From Multifurca ochricompacta (lineage: Eukaryota; Basidiomycota; Agaricomycetes; Russulales; Russulaceae): DNA of 64,000 nt. Location of the stretch: contig WTXG01000012.1 in NCBI GenBank assembly GCA_022496185.1, positions 372,001 through 436,000 on the forward strand, in the 5' to 3' direction. The notes under the pieces are model-generated. The model had not been told where the DNA came from. It ran no database searches and saw nothing but the letters and a program-made list of their open reading frames with translations. This document shows, in pieces, positions 1 through 11,637 of the stretch (positions within the stretch are counted from its first letter, which is position 1; each line of letters opens with the position of its first letter). A program made the position numbers and the translations under genes.

Positions 1-949
1 AAGTAGATCATTATTATTATTTCATCATCCATTGACGACGACAACATCACAAAGGCGGTTTGTGTCCCATAACTCGGAAACTGTAAAGGACAAGTCTGCC
101 GTCGGGGTACGTCATTTAACCATCTGACATCTCATCAGATAGCTCTACTATTTTGTCTTAAAAGAATACCCTTTAAAATATAGGTCTTTACCCCCACAGC
201 AGCTGCCTCTTTGTTCTTTCTGGCTCTGGCCTTTATTTCTACTTCAGATGGGAGAAGCAACGGCTGCAAGAGCAAAAGCGTACGTTCAAGCGTTAACATC
301 TTCTCCCTTCACCTTCGTAATCACCAACTCGGAACAGAGAAGGAAATGGAATCGCGTTCCGTTGGGCGCGCACACGTTGGCGGGCCGTTTCAAATGACCA
401 CTCACGAAGGCAAACCATTCACAGACAAGGACTTGCTTGGAAAATGGAGTCTCATCTACTTTGGTTTCACAAACTGCCCAGACATTTGCCCGGAAGAGTT
501 GGACAAAATGGGTGCTGCTGTGACAGAGCTTGGTGCGTGGCTTTCTTCCCGGCTGCGCCTCAAACCCGACTCACTAATGCTTCGCTGTAGACAAGATATT
601 CGGGCCAATTGTTCAGCCGATATTCATCTCGGTCGATCCCGCGCGTGACACGCTCCCACAGATGACCCGTTATGTGTCCGACTTCCACCCGCGTCTCATT
701 GGGCTCGCAGGTGACTACGCGACAACAAAGGCAACATGCAAGGCGTACCGAGTGTATTTTTCAACTCCACCGGGTACTAAACCAGGAGATGACTACCTCG
801 TCGACCACTCTATATTCTTTTATTTCATGGATCCAGACGGCAAGTTTGTTGACGCTTTTGGCAAATCTAGCACGGAAATGGACGTCGTCGAGAGAGTGAA
901 ACGGGAGGTAGAGGAATGGAACGCGGAAAAAAAAGCGCGTCTCGTTTGA
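1..949 (+). CDS. SCO1: SCO1-family mitochondrial copper chaperone (5' partial)
   Basis: Inner-membrane protein that delivers copper to the CuA site of cytochrome c oxidase subunit 2. The window opens inside a basic, Ser/Thr-rich mitochondrial presequence (exon to 106, reading frame open from base 2). Next come a membrane segment ending LYFYFRWEK (exon 184-291), then exons 338-532 and 591-949. The thioredoxin-like domain carries the copper-binding CPDIC (CxxxC) motif in exon 3 and the conserved distal His in DYLVDHS in exon 4. Introns are 46-77 nt with GT..AG ends. One base appears to be missing near 205-210: the frame entering the exon reads VFTPTAAA and the frame leaving it reads [13 protein letters not shown], and both match the family. 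The start codon lies upstream of the window. Confidence 0.9.
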
Positions 950-1908
950 CGCCCACAACCATAAAGAACTCACACTATAATGTTTTGCACTATCATAACC
1001 TCCGCTACTACCACCACTCCGCAATTTTTGTTTGTATCTTCCTTCTGAACCAGGAATTGAATTGAGATACGTAAGATGACACGGTGCCCGTCTATTATGA
1101 GTCCGCTGCAGCCTCTCTCTCCCGGAGTTTCTGCTTGGAGAGTGCCTTCATCCTGCGAATGTAGCTGATCACCAAGCATGTTCAGGTTGACGACAACATC
1201 CATTAGGAGTAAAGGGAGGCGTACTCATCATATTGGCACCTAAAATCAAGTATTAAAATGCCAGCTAGCATTAGACAACATCCATCTGAACAGGCGATGA
1301 CGAGACGCACTTCTCATAAGCATGTCTTTCATTCTCGCATTCCCAAGGCAAGTAATATTTTTCCTTGCGGCAAACATTCAACGGTAGCAGCAGGCTGCAC
1401 GCACAGAGAAGAGAAGAACCATACGCATAGCGAGTCGGTCGATTAGCAGGACATGGAAAAAGGTGTAACGTGGCCACAACAGGCTCATGTCAGAGGCAGA
1501 AGTCGTGTGTGAATGGGGAAAACACATACGCGGAGCACTGATCCCGCCAAGCAAGTGGGACCCTGTGTGCCTTGAGCTCTTCCTGTGAGGCTGTGGTGGA
1601 GGACATTCTATTGATATCGATATGCTGAGTGGTGTGGGTTTGTGGTGTTGGTGTTGTTGGTTAACTCAACCTCCTACGATGCCGGCCCGGTCGGAGACCC
1701 ATGAGCACGACGCCACGACACCACTCACACCAGCACTTCGTATGGGTGCGTCACTGGGTACACAATTCAATGGATTTGATTCATATACAGCAGTATCAAT
1801 ACTCCTACAACCGTGTCACCACGCTCGGAATATTGATATCAACCCCAAACCCACCCTTTCTATCTCCTCTCCTCTCCGACTTTCACCGACTCGGATACAC
1901 TTTGAAAC
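950..1908. other. Intergenic, SCO1 to dioxygenase A
   Basis: These 960 bases hold the 3' flanks of two convergent genes. Short ORFs on both strands have low-complexity or unrecognisable products and no splice partners. A GTGTTG-type short repeat lies near 1630-1660. I see no gene or RNA here. Confidence 0.5.
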
Positions 1909-3343
1909 TCAATTCGCCTCTCTTTTGTGCTCGGTCCCGCGGCTCGCCATCCATGTTTCGGGACCCTGGGCGCAATTATTTCGAGTTCCGAAATCGTGCA
2001 TGCAGGGGTAGAAAGAAAAAAAGGGGGACTCACTTTACGATTCTTGATCCGCTGGTTCTGAATGCGCCGCGCAAACCATTCCGCGGCGGTGACATTCGTT
2101 GCGTACTGGTTTTCCGAGGCACGCACTGCTGCTTCTGCAACGAGGCTGCTCTTGTCTGTGAGAGGCGCCAGGGACACCGAATTTCCTGGGCGGGTAAAGT
2201 ACACTAAAGACCAGCGGTCAAACAGGGCTTGTGCCTTTGGAGGAGGTCTACATGTAGCGTAGGTAGGATTAGATGGGTTCGCTAGAAAGGGACAACAGTT
2301 CGCGATGACGTACACAACTCGATGGAGGTTTGAACGAAGTATTCCCGCACTGAAGATTGCCATTGCATCGCCGAGGTTGCAAATGGCATGCCCAGGCAAA
2401 GGCTGCAAAGCGTTCAACGCACACACGTTCTAGATCTGGCAGGCATCAAATAATATAGGCCTGACTTACTTTGACGTACTTCCATTCGTTTGTACCAGGA
2501 GGCAGGACCTGGAGGCCGCCTAGTTGATTATGCAGGAAGGACTGTTTCATATACGCGCCTGATTAACGAACAACACCTAATCTGAATGACAACTGGGCAC
2601 GCACAAGCGATCCAAAGTCCGTATGGGCCCCTATTGCCGGCTTGTCTGGAGATTCGGGCTGAGACTCTGGTGTTTTCTTGATACATCGAGCTTCGCTTCC
2701 ACTATGCTCTTCTGGAGTGTGCAGCCCCGCTAGAGTTCTCGGTGGCAGCCCGAGGCGATCGTTGAGAATGCCCATGAGCGTCTCGTTGACTTCCATTCCT
2801 TTGCTCACAAATGGACGCACGGCACTCTCCATATAATCTTCCACTGTAGAAGGATACCTGCGGTGCACGACAGTTGGGTATGCCAATGCATCATCCTTAG
2901 AAACGTTGATGAACTCGACCGAATCAAGCGCGCCGCTTGCATCTGTCGCATTTGCACCGGCAAATTTGTATCTGTGGATGCCAGCGTCTTGAGATAATGA
3001 GAGCGGCTTCGTATAGGTTACGATACCCGAAGGAGATGCCTCTATCGCCTTGCTCGAACTTCATCTTCTCCTCCAAAGGTAGCTTCATGGTGCGCGCGCC
3101 CATCTCAAACATTGCATTGACTGCAGCGTCTGCGCCGTGGTTCTTTAGGCTGGACGCGAATTAACTTATAAATGAGTGCAACTATGATCAGTGCACTAAC
3201 TACCAAAACCCCAGTTCAGTAGCAGCTTTCCAGAGAGATTGAATCTCGTGTTCATCTCCGGCCTGCAAAAGGGCATAATCAATGACGAGAAGCGGGACAG
3301 TTGGCAAGTCATCTGGAAATGGAGGAAGAGATACGCCTGGCAT
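1909..3343 (-). CDS. 2-oxoglutarate/Fe(II) dioxygenase, IPNS-like (copy A)
   Basis: Non-haem iron oxygenase of the isopenicillin N synthase-like family (DIOX_N followed by 2OG-FeII_Oxy). Seven exons can be joined in one frame, starting MPGVSLPPFPDD at 3343 and ending GTEHKREAN at 1909. An earlier in-frame ATG at 3388 is possible, but the paralog at 6362 supports 3343. Iron ligands are visible as H205 and D207 (GAHTDFGSL) and H262 (LRSNLHRVV). The 2-oxoglutarate arginine is R284 in YFTRPGNS. Length is about 340 aa, normal for the family. It is the inverted paralog of 6362-7782, and the uracil phosphoribosyltransferase gene lies between them. The substrate cannot be read from sequence; thymine 7-hydroxylase is one candidate because of that neighbour. 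Confidence 0.85.
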
Positions 3344-4168
3344 TCTAAAGGAAGAAGACAAATGACGCTTGGGGGAGGAGCCCCTCATGTCATATTTATG
3401 AAGGCGGTAACGATCTAATTCGTGATTCTGGTTCTCACGAGAAGCGATGAATTATCTCCACTCGTCCCAAGGCAATACACTGGCGTGTTTATATGATCCG
3501 TGGCCTAAATTTGAGTTGGTTTACGCAGGTCAGACACCCACTCCTTCTATTATAAGAAATATAAGTGCGAATGTTGAATAACGTCAGCCAAAAAAAAAAA
3601 AAGCGTAAACAGCACATCGCGAGAAGAACATGGTGACTTTGGTTTTTGTTTTTGACATACTGATTATTTCTTCACGTCGTTTGATGGGTGCCTATTATTT
3701 GCGTGACTGACTTTTATATATACCTCCGGACGCAGAATCTCATCTACATGAATATGTTCCCGATACCCTGAGTTGTATGTATGTAAACGAGGAGCGTATT
3801 GGTGCATTGTTCGCAAGAAATTGATGCACGGCGCCCCCCCCCGTCTTCGCACTGAGACATTCGTCAAAAAGAGCTTGGTCGGGTCTCCCGCTTCGGGTGG
3901 AGCGAGAAACCTCCTCAAAGTACATGTTACAGTCCCTACACGGATGAAGGCTGGTCTGGTCTGGATCAGTCGATCAGTCGATGATAAGATTGATGGGGGC
4001 CCGAGTCGGGGACCGGTGCGGTAGTAATTAATGCAAATGCAAATGTGAGGTTCGGATGATAAGTATAAGTATACGATAAGATTCATCCGCAACCACACCG
4101 TTCGTCCCTTTTTTGGTTCAATCTCGTTGTACGACTCTTCTCCCCCGATTTGCTAGACCACCATCATC
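3344..4168. promoter_or_regulatory. Divergent promoter, dioxygenase A / FUR1
   Basis: Shared 825-base upstream region of two divergent genes. On the minus strand an ATATAAA-like TATA candidate sits at about 3486-3493, some 145 nt before the dioxygenase A start. A run of A lies at about 3590-3602 and a C7 run near 3835. No ORF here looks real. Confidence 0.4.
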
Positions 4169-5304
4169 ATGTCTTCCTCCATGACTCTCACGAATCACAC
4201 CGCACCAAACACGAAGCATGTCATTCCACCATCCGTGTTCACACTCCGCCGAACCGCGCAATTGGAGGCGCTCTACACTATCATCAGGAACAAGGATACG
4301 TCGCGGGGAGACTTCATCTTCTACTCGGACCGTATCATTCGTCTGCTTGTCGAAGAAGGCCTGAATCATCTGCCTGTTGTGCCCAAGGTGGTTGAAACCC
4401 CTACAGTGAGCATCGCAACACGTGGACAGGTGCTTCAGTTTCGTGTTGATATGTGCTTGCGGGCATAGGGTGCCCAATATGATGGTGTGGGGTTTGAGGG
4501 AAAGATCTGCGGTGTGTCTATTTTACGCGCAGGAGAGGTGCGTTTCCGCCCTTTCTCTGCGGTGTCATATTGCCAACGATCTCGACATGCAGGCTATGGA
4601 ACAGGGTCTAAGAGAGGTCTGCCGCAGCGTGCGCATCGGGAAGATTTTGATTCAGAGAGTGAGTGAGATCTTTTACGCCATCTCTTGCCACGTAATCCTG
4701 ATATCTCTCAGGATGAAGACACAACGCTACCTAAGCTCTTCTATTCCAAGGTATATTCGACTCCCAAGTCTCTTCATATATCATTGGGTGATTCAGTATC
4801 ATGCACACGCAGCTCCCCCAAGATATTGCGCAGCGTTACGTGCTTCTTCTTGACCCAATGCTTGGTATGCTCCACTACTCAGCAATGTGCGGACAACTAC
4901 TTAATCAAAACAGCCACTGGCGGTTCGGCTATGAAGGCCGTTGAAGTAATCACGGAGCATGGCGTCGCTGAGGATCGTATCGTTTTCATCAACTTGGTGC
5001 ATTCTCTCCCCCATACGTGATTGTAGAGCCGTCTTACTTATAAGCACAGATCTCCTCGCCTCAGGGGTTGAAAACGTTCAGTACACGCTACCCTGCGGTC
5101 AAAGTGGTAGATCACCCTCTGGTTAATTCGCCTCATTTGGACCTACTAACGCCGTCGTTAGATCACCGGATGGATTGACGAGGGTCTCAATGACAGAGCA
5201 TATATTGTGCCAGGACTTGGTGACTTTGGCGAGCGAAGGTGCGCTAAGCGATTGGTGCAATGCATTGACAATCCCACTAAAGCGCTTATAGGTATTGCGC
5301 GTGA
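4169..5304 (+). CDS. FUR1: Uracil phosphoribosyltransferase
   Basis: Cytosolic pyrimidine-salvage enzyme: uracil + PRPP gives UMP + PPi. Nine short exons join cleanly: 4169-4405, 4469-4537, 4593-4658, 4712-4750, 4813-4864, 4914-4996, 5050-5106, 5162-5238 and 5292-5304. Diagnostic pieces are ICGVSILRAGE, the PRPP loop LLLDPMLATGGSA, and the C-terminal uracil-binding stretch AYIVPGLGDFGERRYCA. The tiny last exon supplies only the final RYCA and stop. All intron phases fit without frameshift, one of the few intact genes here. MSSSMTLTNH was chosen as the start; a second Met five codons in is the alternative. It lies between two inverted copies of a 2-oxoglutarate dioxygenase. Confidence 0.95.
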
Positions 5305-6361
5305 TAGATGCGTGGACATCAGTTTGGCATCCCCATCTGGTTTTTAACGGACTATAAAAATGCATTTCGTTTTTGATCTACCTTGGTTTTTATTTTTTTC
5401 TTCCAGCTAGGCTTGGTGAATTGTTGACACCTGCAAAAGGGGTTCTTGACGACTAGTTTGCTCATGCCCATGTGCTGGTTTATCATGGATGCAATAATAC
5501 CTCACCGTACAATTGGACCGAAACGCCGTAAGATCAGTGGGGTGGCTGTGCTCATGCTCATGGAATGATACATTTACCACTCAAGGACCTTTAGGCAAAG
5601 GCAAACTTGAGGTTTTGAGGGGTTTCTTCGCTGACCTCCTCTCAATTATGTCAAATTTCAAATATTGACCCTCAGAGCCCACGGAAAACCTCTCATCTAC
5701 CTGAAGGGAAGAAATCCAGGCTTGTTTACTACCCTACTGCGTAATGAAACCACCGAGTTTTCTTATATATATTTTGACTGAGTTCCGGCACGCTTACACT
5801 AATCCCACATCGCATGAAATTTCTCATACGTACATGACAGTGTATCGGATCACGTGCAAAGGTTTAAAATGAAATGAAATGAAAAGACAACAAAATTCGA
5901 ATCAGATTATTCCCTTCCCCCTGTTCCCCTGTCTTTTCCTTTTCCGCCGCCGCCGACCGACCGACCGACACTAGGCACGTGTCAGGAGTCTCGGTCTCGG
6001 CCGGTCGGCGGGCGTCGGCTCTTAGCGAATCTCACTTCACGTGCACAGACACTCATAGATCATAGACAATAGACTTACTAACACGTTCTTTGAAGTTCAC
6101 ATATCTCCGTTACGCAGTTGTATGGGGCGGGACCATTTATAAGTTGTCGAGTTACAATCTCGACACCGGGGTCTGCGGTCTGCGGTCGGTCTGCACTACC
6201 CTTTCCCCAGAATATGATCGCGAATTGCGGAACCTTTCCTGACTTGTCAAGCGTATATATACCCCTACTAATGATCCTTTACTTAAATGACTCCCAACCG
6301 ACAACACGCTGCAGGTCATTCCTATAAACCCTGCGTCTCCCTTTTTCAAACATAGGTCACA
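5305..6361 (+). promoter_or_regulatory. Promoter region of dioxygenase B with E-boxes and TATA
   Basis: A 1.06 kb gene-free stretch. It holds three CACGTG E-box palindromes (5851-5856, 5976-5981, 6038-6043), a GACC tandem run at about 5955-5970, and a TATA-like sequence at 6253-6260 about 100 nt before the ATG at 6362. The pyrimidine-rich stretch ending in CATAG just before the ATG could be a 5' UTR intron end. Confidence 0.5.
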
Positions 6362-7782
6362 ATGGTTGCTCTTACTCTTCCCGCGTTCCCAGATGACGTA
6401 CCAGTCGCCCCACTCCATGTCATTGATTATACACGTCTCAAGGCAGGTGACGAGCATGAGATCGAGTCTCTGTGGGCAGCTGCAACGGAGATCGGCTTCT
6501 GGTAGTATGTAAACTCTCAACATTGGCTTGCTGCCGTTCCTCCAGCAGGTCCTAACGAAGCAGTCAGCTTGAAGAACCATGGCGCCGACGAGGAGGTGAA
6601 TGCTATGTTTGACCTGGGTGCGAAGACCCTAGGGCTACCACTCGAAGAAAAAATGAAATTCGAACAGGGCGATTGGGTGACTCCTTTGGGTTAGCCTGCC
6701 TCGCCTCCATGATGCACATGATTCATATTGACACTCGAGCTCAGCTACAAGCACGCAGGCGCCTACGCAGCCGATGCGACTGGCGCGACAGACTCTGTCG
6801 AGTTTCTTAACGTTTCGAAGGACGATGCGTTGGCTTACCCAGTTTCCGCGCACCGCACGTACCCGGCCCAGTCAATGAGGAGATGGACGATGTCTTGCGC
6901 CCATTCGTACGCAAGTCGATGGAAGTTAACGAGACGTTGATTGGGATCCTCAATGATTGCCTTGGGCTTCCTCGTGGTGCCCTAGCTGCGCGTCACTCGC
7001 TAGAGGAACACAGCGGGAGCGAGGCACGATGTATCAAAGCACCGAGGCTTCAAAATGTATCTTCAGACAGGGTCACCCTTGGGGCGCATACAGATTTCGG
7101 GTCCCTGGTACGTGAGCGGTGACCGAGGGTGAGGATAATTTTTTACCTTTACACACTGTGTGTCAGTCTTTCCTCCATAACCGGCTAGGAGGTCTGCAAG
7201 TCCTGCCTCCTGGCATGGACGAGTGGAAATACGTCCGAGTGGGTACATCAGGTTGATTTCTGGGGAACCGTCTTTCTGATGCACTTGTACCCGCCAGCCA
7301 ATTCCTGGGCACGCCGTCTGTAACCTTGGAGATGCCATGGCAATCTTCAGCGGCGGAATTTTACGCTCCAACCTTCACCGTATCATGTAGGTCGTCGTTT
7401 TATCAGTTTCCTGTCGCTGCATATCGAGGTCACCACTCAAACAGGTCGCCTCCGAAGGCGCAAGCCGCATACGATCGATGGTCGATAGTTTACTTTACAC
7501 GCCCCGGCAACTCTATCGTGTTAGAACCGTTGTCAGACCAGAGTGCGCTGATCGCAGAGGCCGTCTCGAAAGCATCCGAGGGAAAGTACAATACTGGAGT
7601 CACAGCGGGGGAGTGGTTCCAACGACGGGTTAGCAATGTAAGAATTAAGAACAGAAAGGTTCGTCCGCCAATGCCTTTCGTACTTTTCAATCCTGCGGGT
7701 TTGGCGAACCATAGACCTTCTCATCTAGGGCCCAGAGACATGGTACCAAGGCCGGGGAACGGAGCACAACATAATCGTTTGA
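6362..7782 (+). CDS. 2-oxoglutarate/Fe(II) dioxygenase, IPNS-like (copy B, two frame breaks)
   Basis: Paralog of the gene at 1909-3343 with the same seven-exon layout: 6362-6504, 6568-~6689, 6745-7107, 7167-7238, 7298-7386, 7445-7658 and 7729-7782. Starts MVALTLPAFPDD, ends GTEHNIIV. Active-site elements are kept: GAHTDFGSL (HxD), LRSNLHR (distal His) and YFTRPGNS (2OG Arg). Compared with copy A, one base is missing near 6675-6680 (before the exon 2/3 junction) and one near 6866-6870 (GGCCCAGTC, where GGCCCCAGTC would restore frame). Both sit in short homopolymers, so sequencing error is as likely as true decay. If the breaks are real, this copy is a pseudogene. Confidence 0.8.
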
Positions 7783-8093
7783 GACCTTCTATGGAGAGTG
7801 ATCAATTTGTCTGATACCACGCTGAGAAAAACCCAAATCCCGTTAGAGTTGTAATAGTAGTAGTAGTAGTAGGAAGGAATGGAATGATTTAATATAATAT
7901 TATTTGGGTGTTTCTCCTCCCTAGCCAGAGCCAACCTCAGCCTAGCCTAGAACAATGGGGGCGTGGGAGACAGCTGACTGAGTGTAAACGTAAACTAAGC
8001 GGATATCTCTCATCATCATCTTTTGCCTCTTACTCTACTTAACTTAACTTTTCTTCCTTCTTTTCTTTTATCCTGTCTCTCATCTCAAAAGTC
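7783..8093. other. Intergenic, dioxygenase B to EMG1
   Basis: A 310-base spacer with a TAG trinucleotide microsatellite at about 7855-7872. The pyrimidine-rich tract at 8005-8090 leads into the EMG1 start. No gene seen. Confidence 0.5.
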
Positions 8094-9449
8094 ATGTCGA
8101 CTGATCAATCCTCTATTCCTCACTCTCCTTCCTCCCTCAGACGTAGGCATTCCGGTTCAGCGACGACACTTCCACCCGCTCTCGCAACACTACGAAATAA
8201 TGCAGATCTCACTGTGGACCAACCTCCACGACCAAAGTCGACTCCTGCAGATGAGCGCGAGCGATTGCCTTCCCGAAAACGTATTCACGAGGGAACTAGC
8301 AGCTCAAGTGACACCTCAGACGATGAAGTAATGGCTGCTCCAGTGCCTCAGCACCAAACCCACGGCGTCCTACGACTACAGACTGCGCAACGGGGACATG
8401 AAGGCGTTGATGAGGATCAGGAGCTGGTTTTCAGACCAACGCGGCCATTACCTACAGCTCGTTCTCGGGGCATGCCCAACTCGAATCCTTCCATGCTCCC
8501 AGTTCAGGCCCACATTCCTCGTGGACCATCAAACGTGAATGGCCCTCGTCGGCTATTTGTCGTGCTCGAGCAGGCGTGCCTTGAGGCGTACAAGGTTAGC
8601 AGCTCTAGCAATCGCGCAATGGGCGCGAGGGAGAGGCAAAATATACACTTCTCAATTGTGACGATCATCAAGGTATCCTCGCAAAAACAGGTCGTGACAT
8701 TGCAGATGCCCGGCCGGACATCACTCATCAGTGTCTTTTGACTCTACTTGACTCCCCATTGAACAAGTCAGGCCTGCTACAGGTTTACATACACACCGCG
8801 AAGGGCGCATTGATCGAGGTGAACCCGCACGTGCGAATCCCTCGCACGTTCAAGCGGTTTAGCGGGCTTATGGGTAACTTAACGTTCTTTACGTCTTTTG
8901 TCGGGCTTCCTCCTTGCTGACTAATTGTCGATTTGATAGTACAATTACTGCAAAAGTTATCCATTAGAGGCGTTAACGGTCCGGAGAAGCTTCTGAAGGT
9001 CATAAAGGTATGCCTCTGCTGGTCACCTATGTCCGTTCAATCTTACCCATTCACCTACCTTATACATCTTTAGAATCCTGTTACCGATCATCTTCCCGTG
9101 AACACATACAAAATCAGTATGTCCATCAGACACCCCCTCCCTCACGTTTCAGTTTGTTGATTAATGGATGAAAAGCTTTGTCGGGTGACTCACAGACTGT
9201 CCGATTGTCGCGATACTTGCCTACGCTTCCCGAGACACACCACGTTGCCGTGTTCGTTGGAGCTATGGCTCGCGGAAGAGACGATTTTGCGGACCACATC
9301 GTTGATGAGAAGATTAGTATCAGCGATTACCCGCTCAGTGCAAGCGTAGCCTGTGGCAAGGTGATTATGAATAGCCGTACCCTTGTGAATTATGAATGAC
9401 GCCCTGGCAGTTCTGCTGCGCTCTAGAAGAACTTTGGGACATTGTCTGA
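8094..9449 (+). CDS. EMG1: EMG1/NEP1, 18S rRNA N1-pseudouridine methyltransferase
   Basis: Essential nucleolar SPOUT-class methyltransferase of the small-subunit processome. It methylates the hypermodified pseudouridine of 18S rRNA helix 35. After a long Ser/Pro-rich N-terminal extension the core begins [16 protein letters not shown]. Then follow [46 protein letters not shown], a short exon ending [29 protein letters not shown] and [15 protein letters not shown], with the last exon [12 protein letters not shown] ending at 9449. Introns near 8873-8939, 9008-9073, 9118-9172 and 9360-9410. One base is missing between 8596 and 8640, where the frame changes between VSSSS and KYTLLN; an essential gene broken here points to a sequence error. 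Confidence 0.95.
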
Positions 9450-10144
9450 TTCGCCAAGCATCGAGCATTTTAGCCTCGCCTTTCCATCATTTTGTTCTCT
9501 CACGCATGTAGCTTTATCATATCCCAAAATTCAAGATGAGGACAAGGTCCTGTGTGGGTGGATCCCTCCTTCAACAAAATCATACTGGGGTTAGCACCCC
9601 ATCGTTTGGATGGTTTGACCGTTGGATTATGAATATCCGTGCATTTCAACCTGCGCATCTATTTATTATCTCTTTTATCGACGCTCTCCATATCACATCG
9701 CACTGATCATGACACACAATACCCCATTCACAAACTCGTCATGGTACTGGTACTGTATTGATGTTTTCATCATCTGTACATTAATGTAATATTTGGTACT
9801 TACGGTACGATTACGACACGATCCCTCCCCTTTTTGCCACACTCTCGTAGCACTGCAACTCAACTTGCGGCTTGACGAGTATTGTTGATTTATTATAAAA
9901 ATGAAGGCGATGGTCGCAGGAGGAGATAACCGAATGCGGAAGTCAATTTATTATCGCTCGCTCGCACCTTTTAATCTCAGCCTCAGCCTCACTAACTAAC
10001 AACACACACGTCCATCACGTCCTCCAAGAATTTATTATTACGCACGACTTCTTTTTCCTTCATCGATCTTGAAAATTTTTGGTTAACATCGTTCTTGACC
10101 TCGAGGAAACCGAGTTACTCTCACAGCATATCAACAAGAACTAT
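9450..10144 (+). promoter_or_regulatory. Intergenic / SEC14 promoter
   Basis: About 700 bases without a credible ORF. They contain the EMG1 3' end and the SEC14 upstream region, with AT-rich stretches near 9885-9900 and a CTAACTAAC repeat near 9990. An ORF from 10079 lacks an ATG until 10145. Confidence 0.4.
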
Positions 10145-11334
10145 ATGGCCACCCAAGCAAGCGCATCTGCACTCCCGCCAGGCGTGACAGACCCAAACTA
10201 CTCACCACCGCCTGGCCGTCTTGGTAACTTGACTCCATCCCAACAGCACGCGCTCGAAACGATCAGGAAAGAGTTGCAAGATGAGGATGTGTTTGTCCCT
10301 GAGCGTATGGACGATGCTGCGCTTCTTAGGTGAGTACTACCATGCCACCGCTTTCTGCTTCTTGGTGTCTGACAAAACCCTCCACCCCCACCCCACCCCT
10401 TATTTTCTTGATATAGGTTCTTGCGCGCGCGCAAATTTGATGTGCCAAAAGCCAAGGCGATGCTTTTGTCGGTGGAGCAGTGGCGAAAAGACGATAAGAT
10501 TGACGAGCTCGTGAAGTTCGTGCAAATCCAGGCCCCCCCTCTCTCTCTCTGCTGCGATGACTGTGCTGAGACTGAGCCCCTATCCAGGACATTTGAGTTT
10601 GTGGAGAAGAAAGAGGTGAACCGGTACTACCCACAGTTCTACCACAAGATTGACAAGGTACATCTATCTTTACGCACAAAACACTCCTTCCACTTTAAAC
10701 CATGAGAGCTCATTGTTTACAACGGGTACCATGGCACCCCCTTTTTTTTTTTTCTTTTCGTTTCATATAGGACGGTCGTCCCGTTTACATAGAACGACTC
10801 GGCAAACTAGACATCAAGGCACTCTACGCGATCACGTCCCAGGAGCGGCTGCTGAACCGACTTATCTGCGAATACGAGCGGTCGATGCGCGAGCGCCTGC
10901 CCGCGTCCTCGCGCACGGTCGGCCATCCTGTGGAGACGTTCTGCACGATTATGGATCTCCACAACGTCGGGTTGTCCAATTTCTATCGCGTCAAGGACTA
11001 TGTTATGGCCGCCTCGGCGATCGGACAGAACCGCTACCCGGAGGTCATGGGCAAGTTCTATATCATCAATGCGCCATGGGCGTTCAGCGCCGTCTGGGCC
11101 ATCATCAAACCCTGGCTGGACGAGGTGACCGTGAGCAAGATTGACATTCTCGGGGCCAATTACAAGGAGAAGCTGCTCGCGCAGATTCCCGCGGAGAACT
11201 TGCCCAAAGATTTTGGCGGAACATGTGAGTGCCCTGGTGGGTGCAGCCTGAGTGACGCGGGCCCTTGGAAAGATAACGAGGACGAGAAGGAGAGGGAAGC
11301 AGATACACCTGTGGAGGCGCCGGCGCCAGCGTAG
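10145..11334 (+). CDS. SEC14: SEC14-type phosphatidylinositol/phosphatidylcholine transfer protein
   Basis: Cytosolic CRAL-TRIO lipid-transfer protein that supports Golgi secretion by coupling PtdCho and PtdIns metabolism. Exons 10145-10329, 10417-10515, 10588-10657 and 10771-11334 join in frame to about 305 aa, the size of yeast Sec14p. The N-terminal CRAL-TRIO-N helices (DDAALLRFLRARKFDVPKA) are followed by YYPQFYHKIDKDGRPVYIE, then the lipid-binding core with FYIINAPWAFSAVW and a GANYKEKLL stretch. The C-terminus is acidic and Pro-rich. The start is the ATG at 10145 (MATQASAS). No frame break found. Confidence 0.95.
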
Positions 11335-11637
11335 TTATTATCTGGAACTTGGTCTATTACACCTTACTTTCTTTCTTTCTTTGTCTTCTCTCGGTTTTTC
11401 TTGGCTGTTTGATGGTATAAGGTGAAGAGAGGAGGGAGGAAGGATGTAGCATAAGTCTCCGTGCCGCTTTATAAATCTAAATACACAAACGCCACACATA
11501 CCCCCTCGAATCTCGACGTCTGAAATTCTTATCAAAAAAAAAAAAAACGAGATCGCAAATTATAAGGAATATTGCGATAAAAAGTGAGTACAGATGAGGG
11601 GCTGGGGACATTGTACAATGAACCTCGTTCGTCCTCT
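11335..11637. other. Convergent 3' spacer, SEC14 / RPN10
   Basis: About 300 bases between two stop codons. It holds a poly-A run near 11534-11546 and a CTTT-type microsatellite near 11368-11385. No gene seen. Confidence 0.5.

Noticed and set aside
1622..2207. Overlapping + strand ORFs near 1.6-2.2 kb as genes
   Set aside because: They run over the 3' exons of dioxygenase A on the other strand and lack recognisable content.
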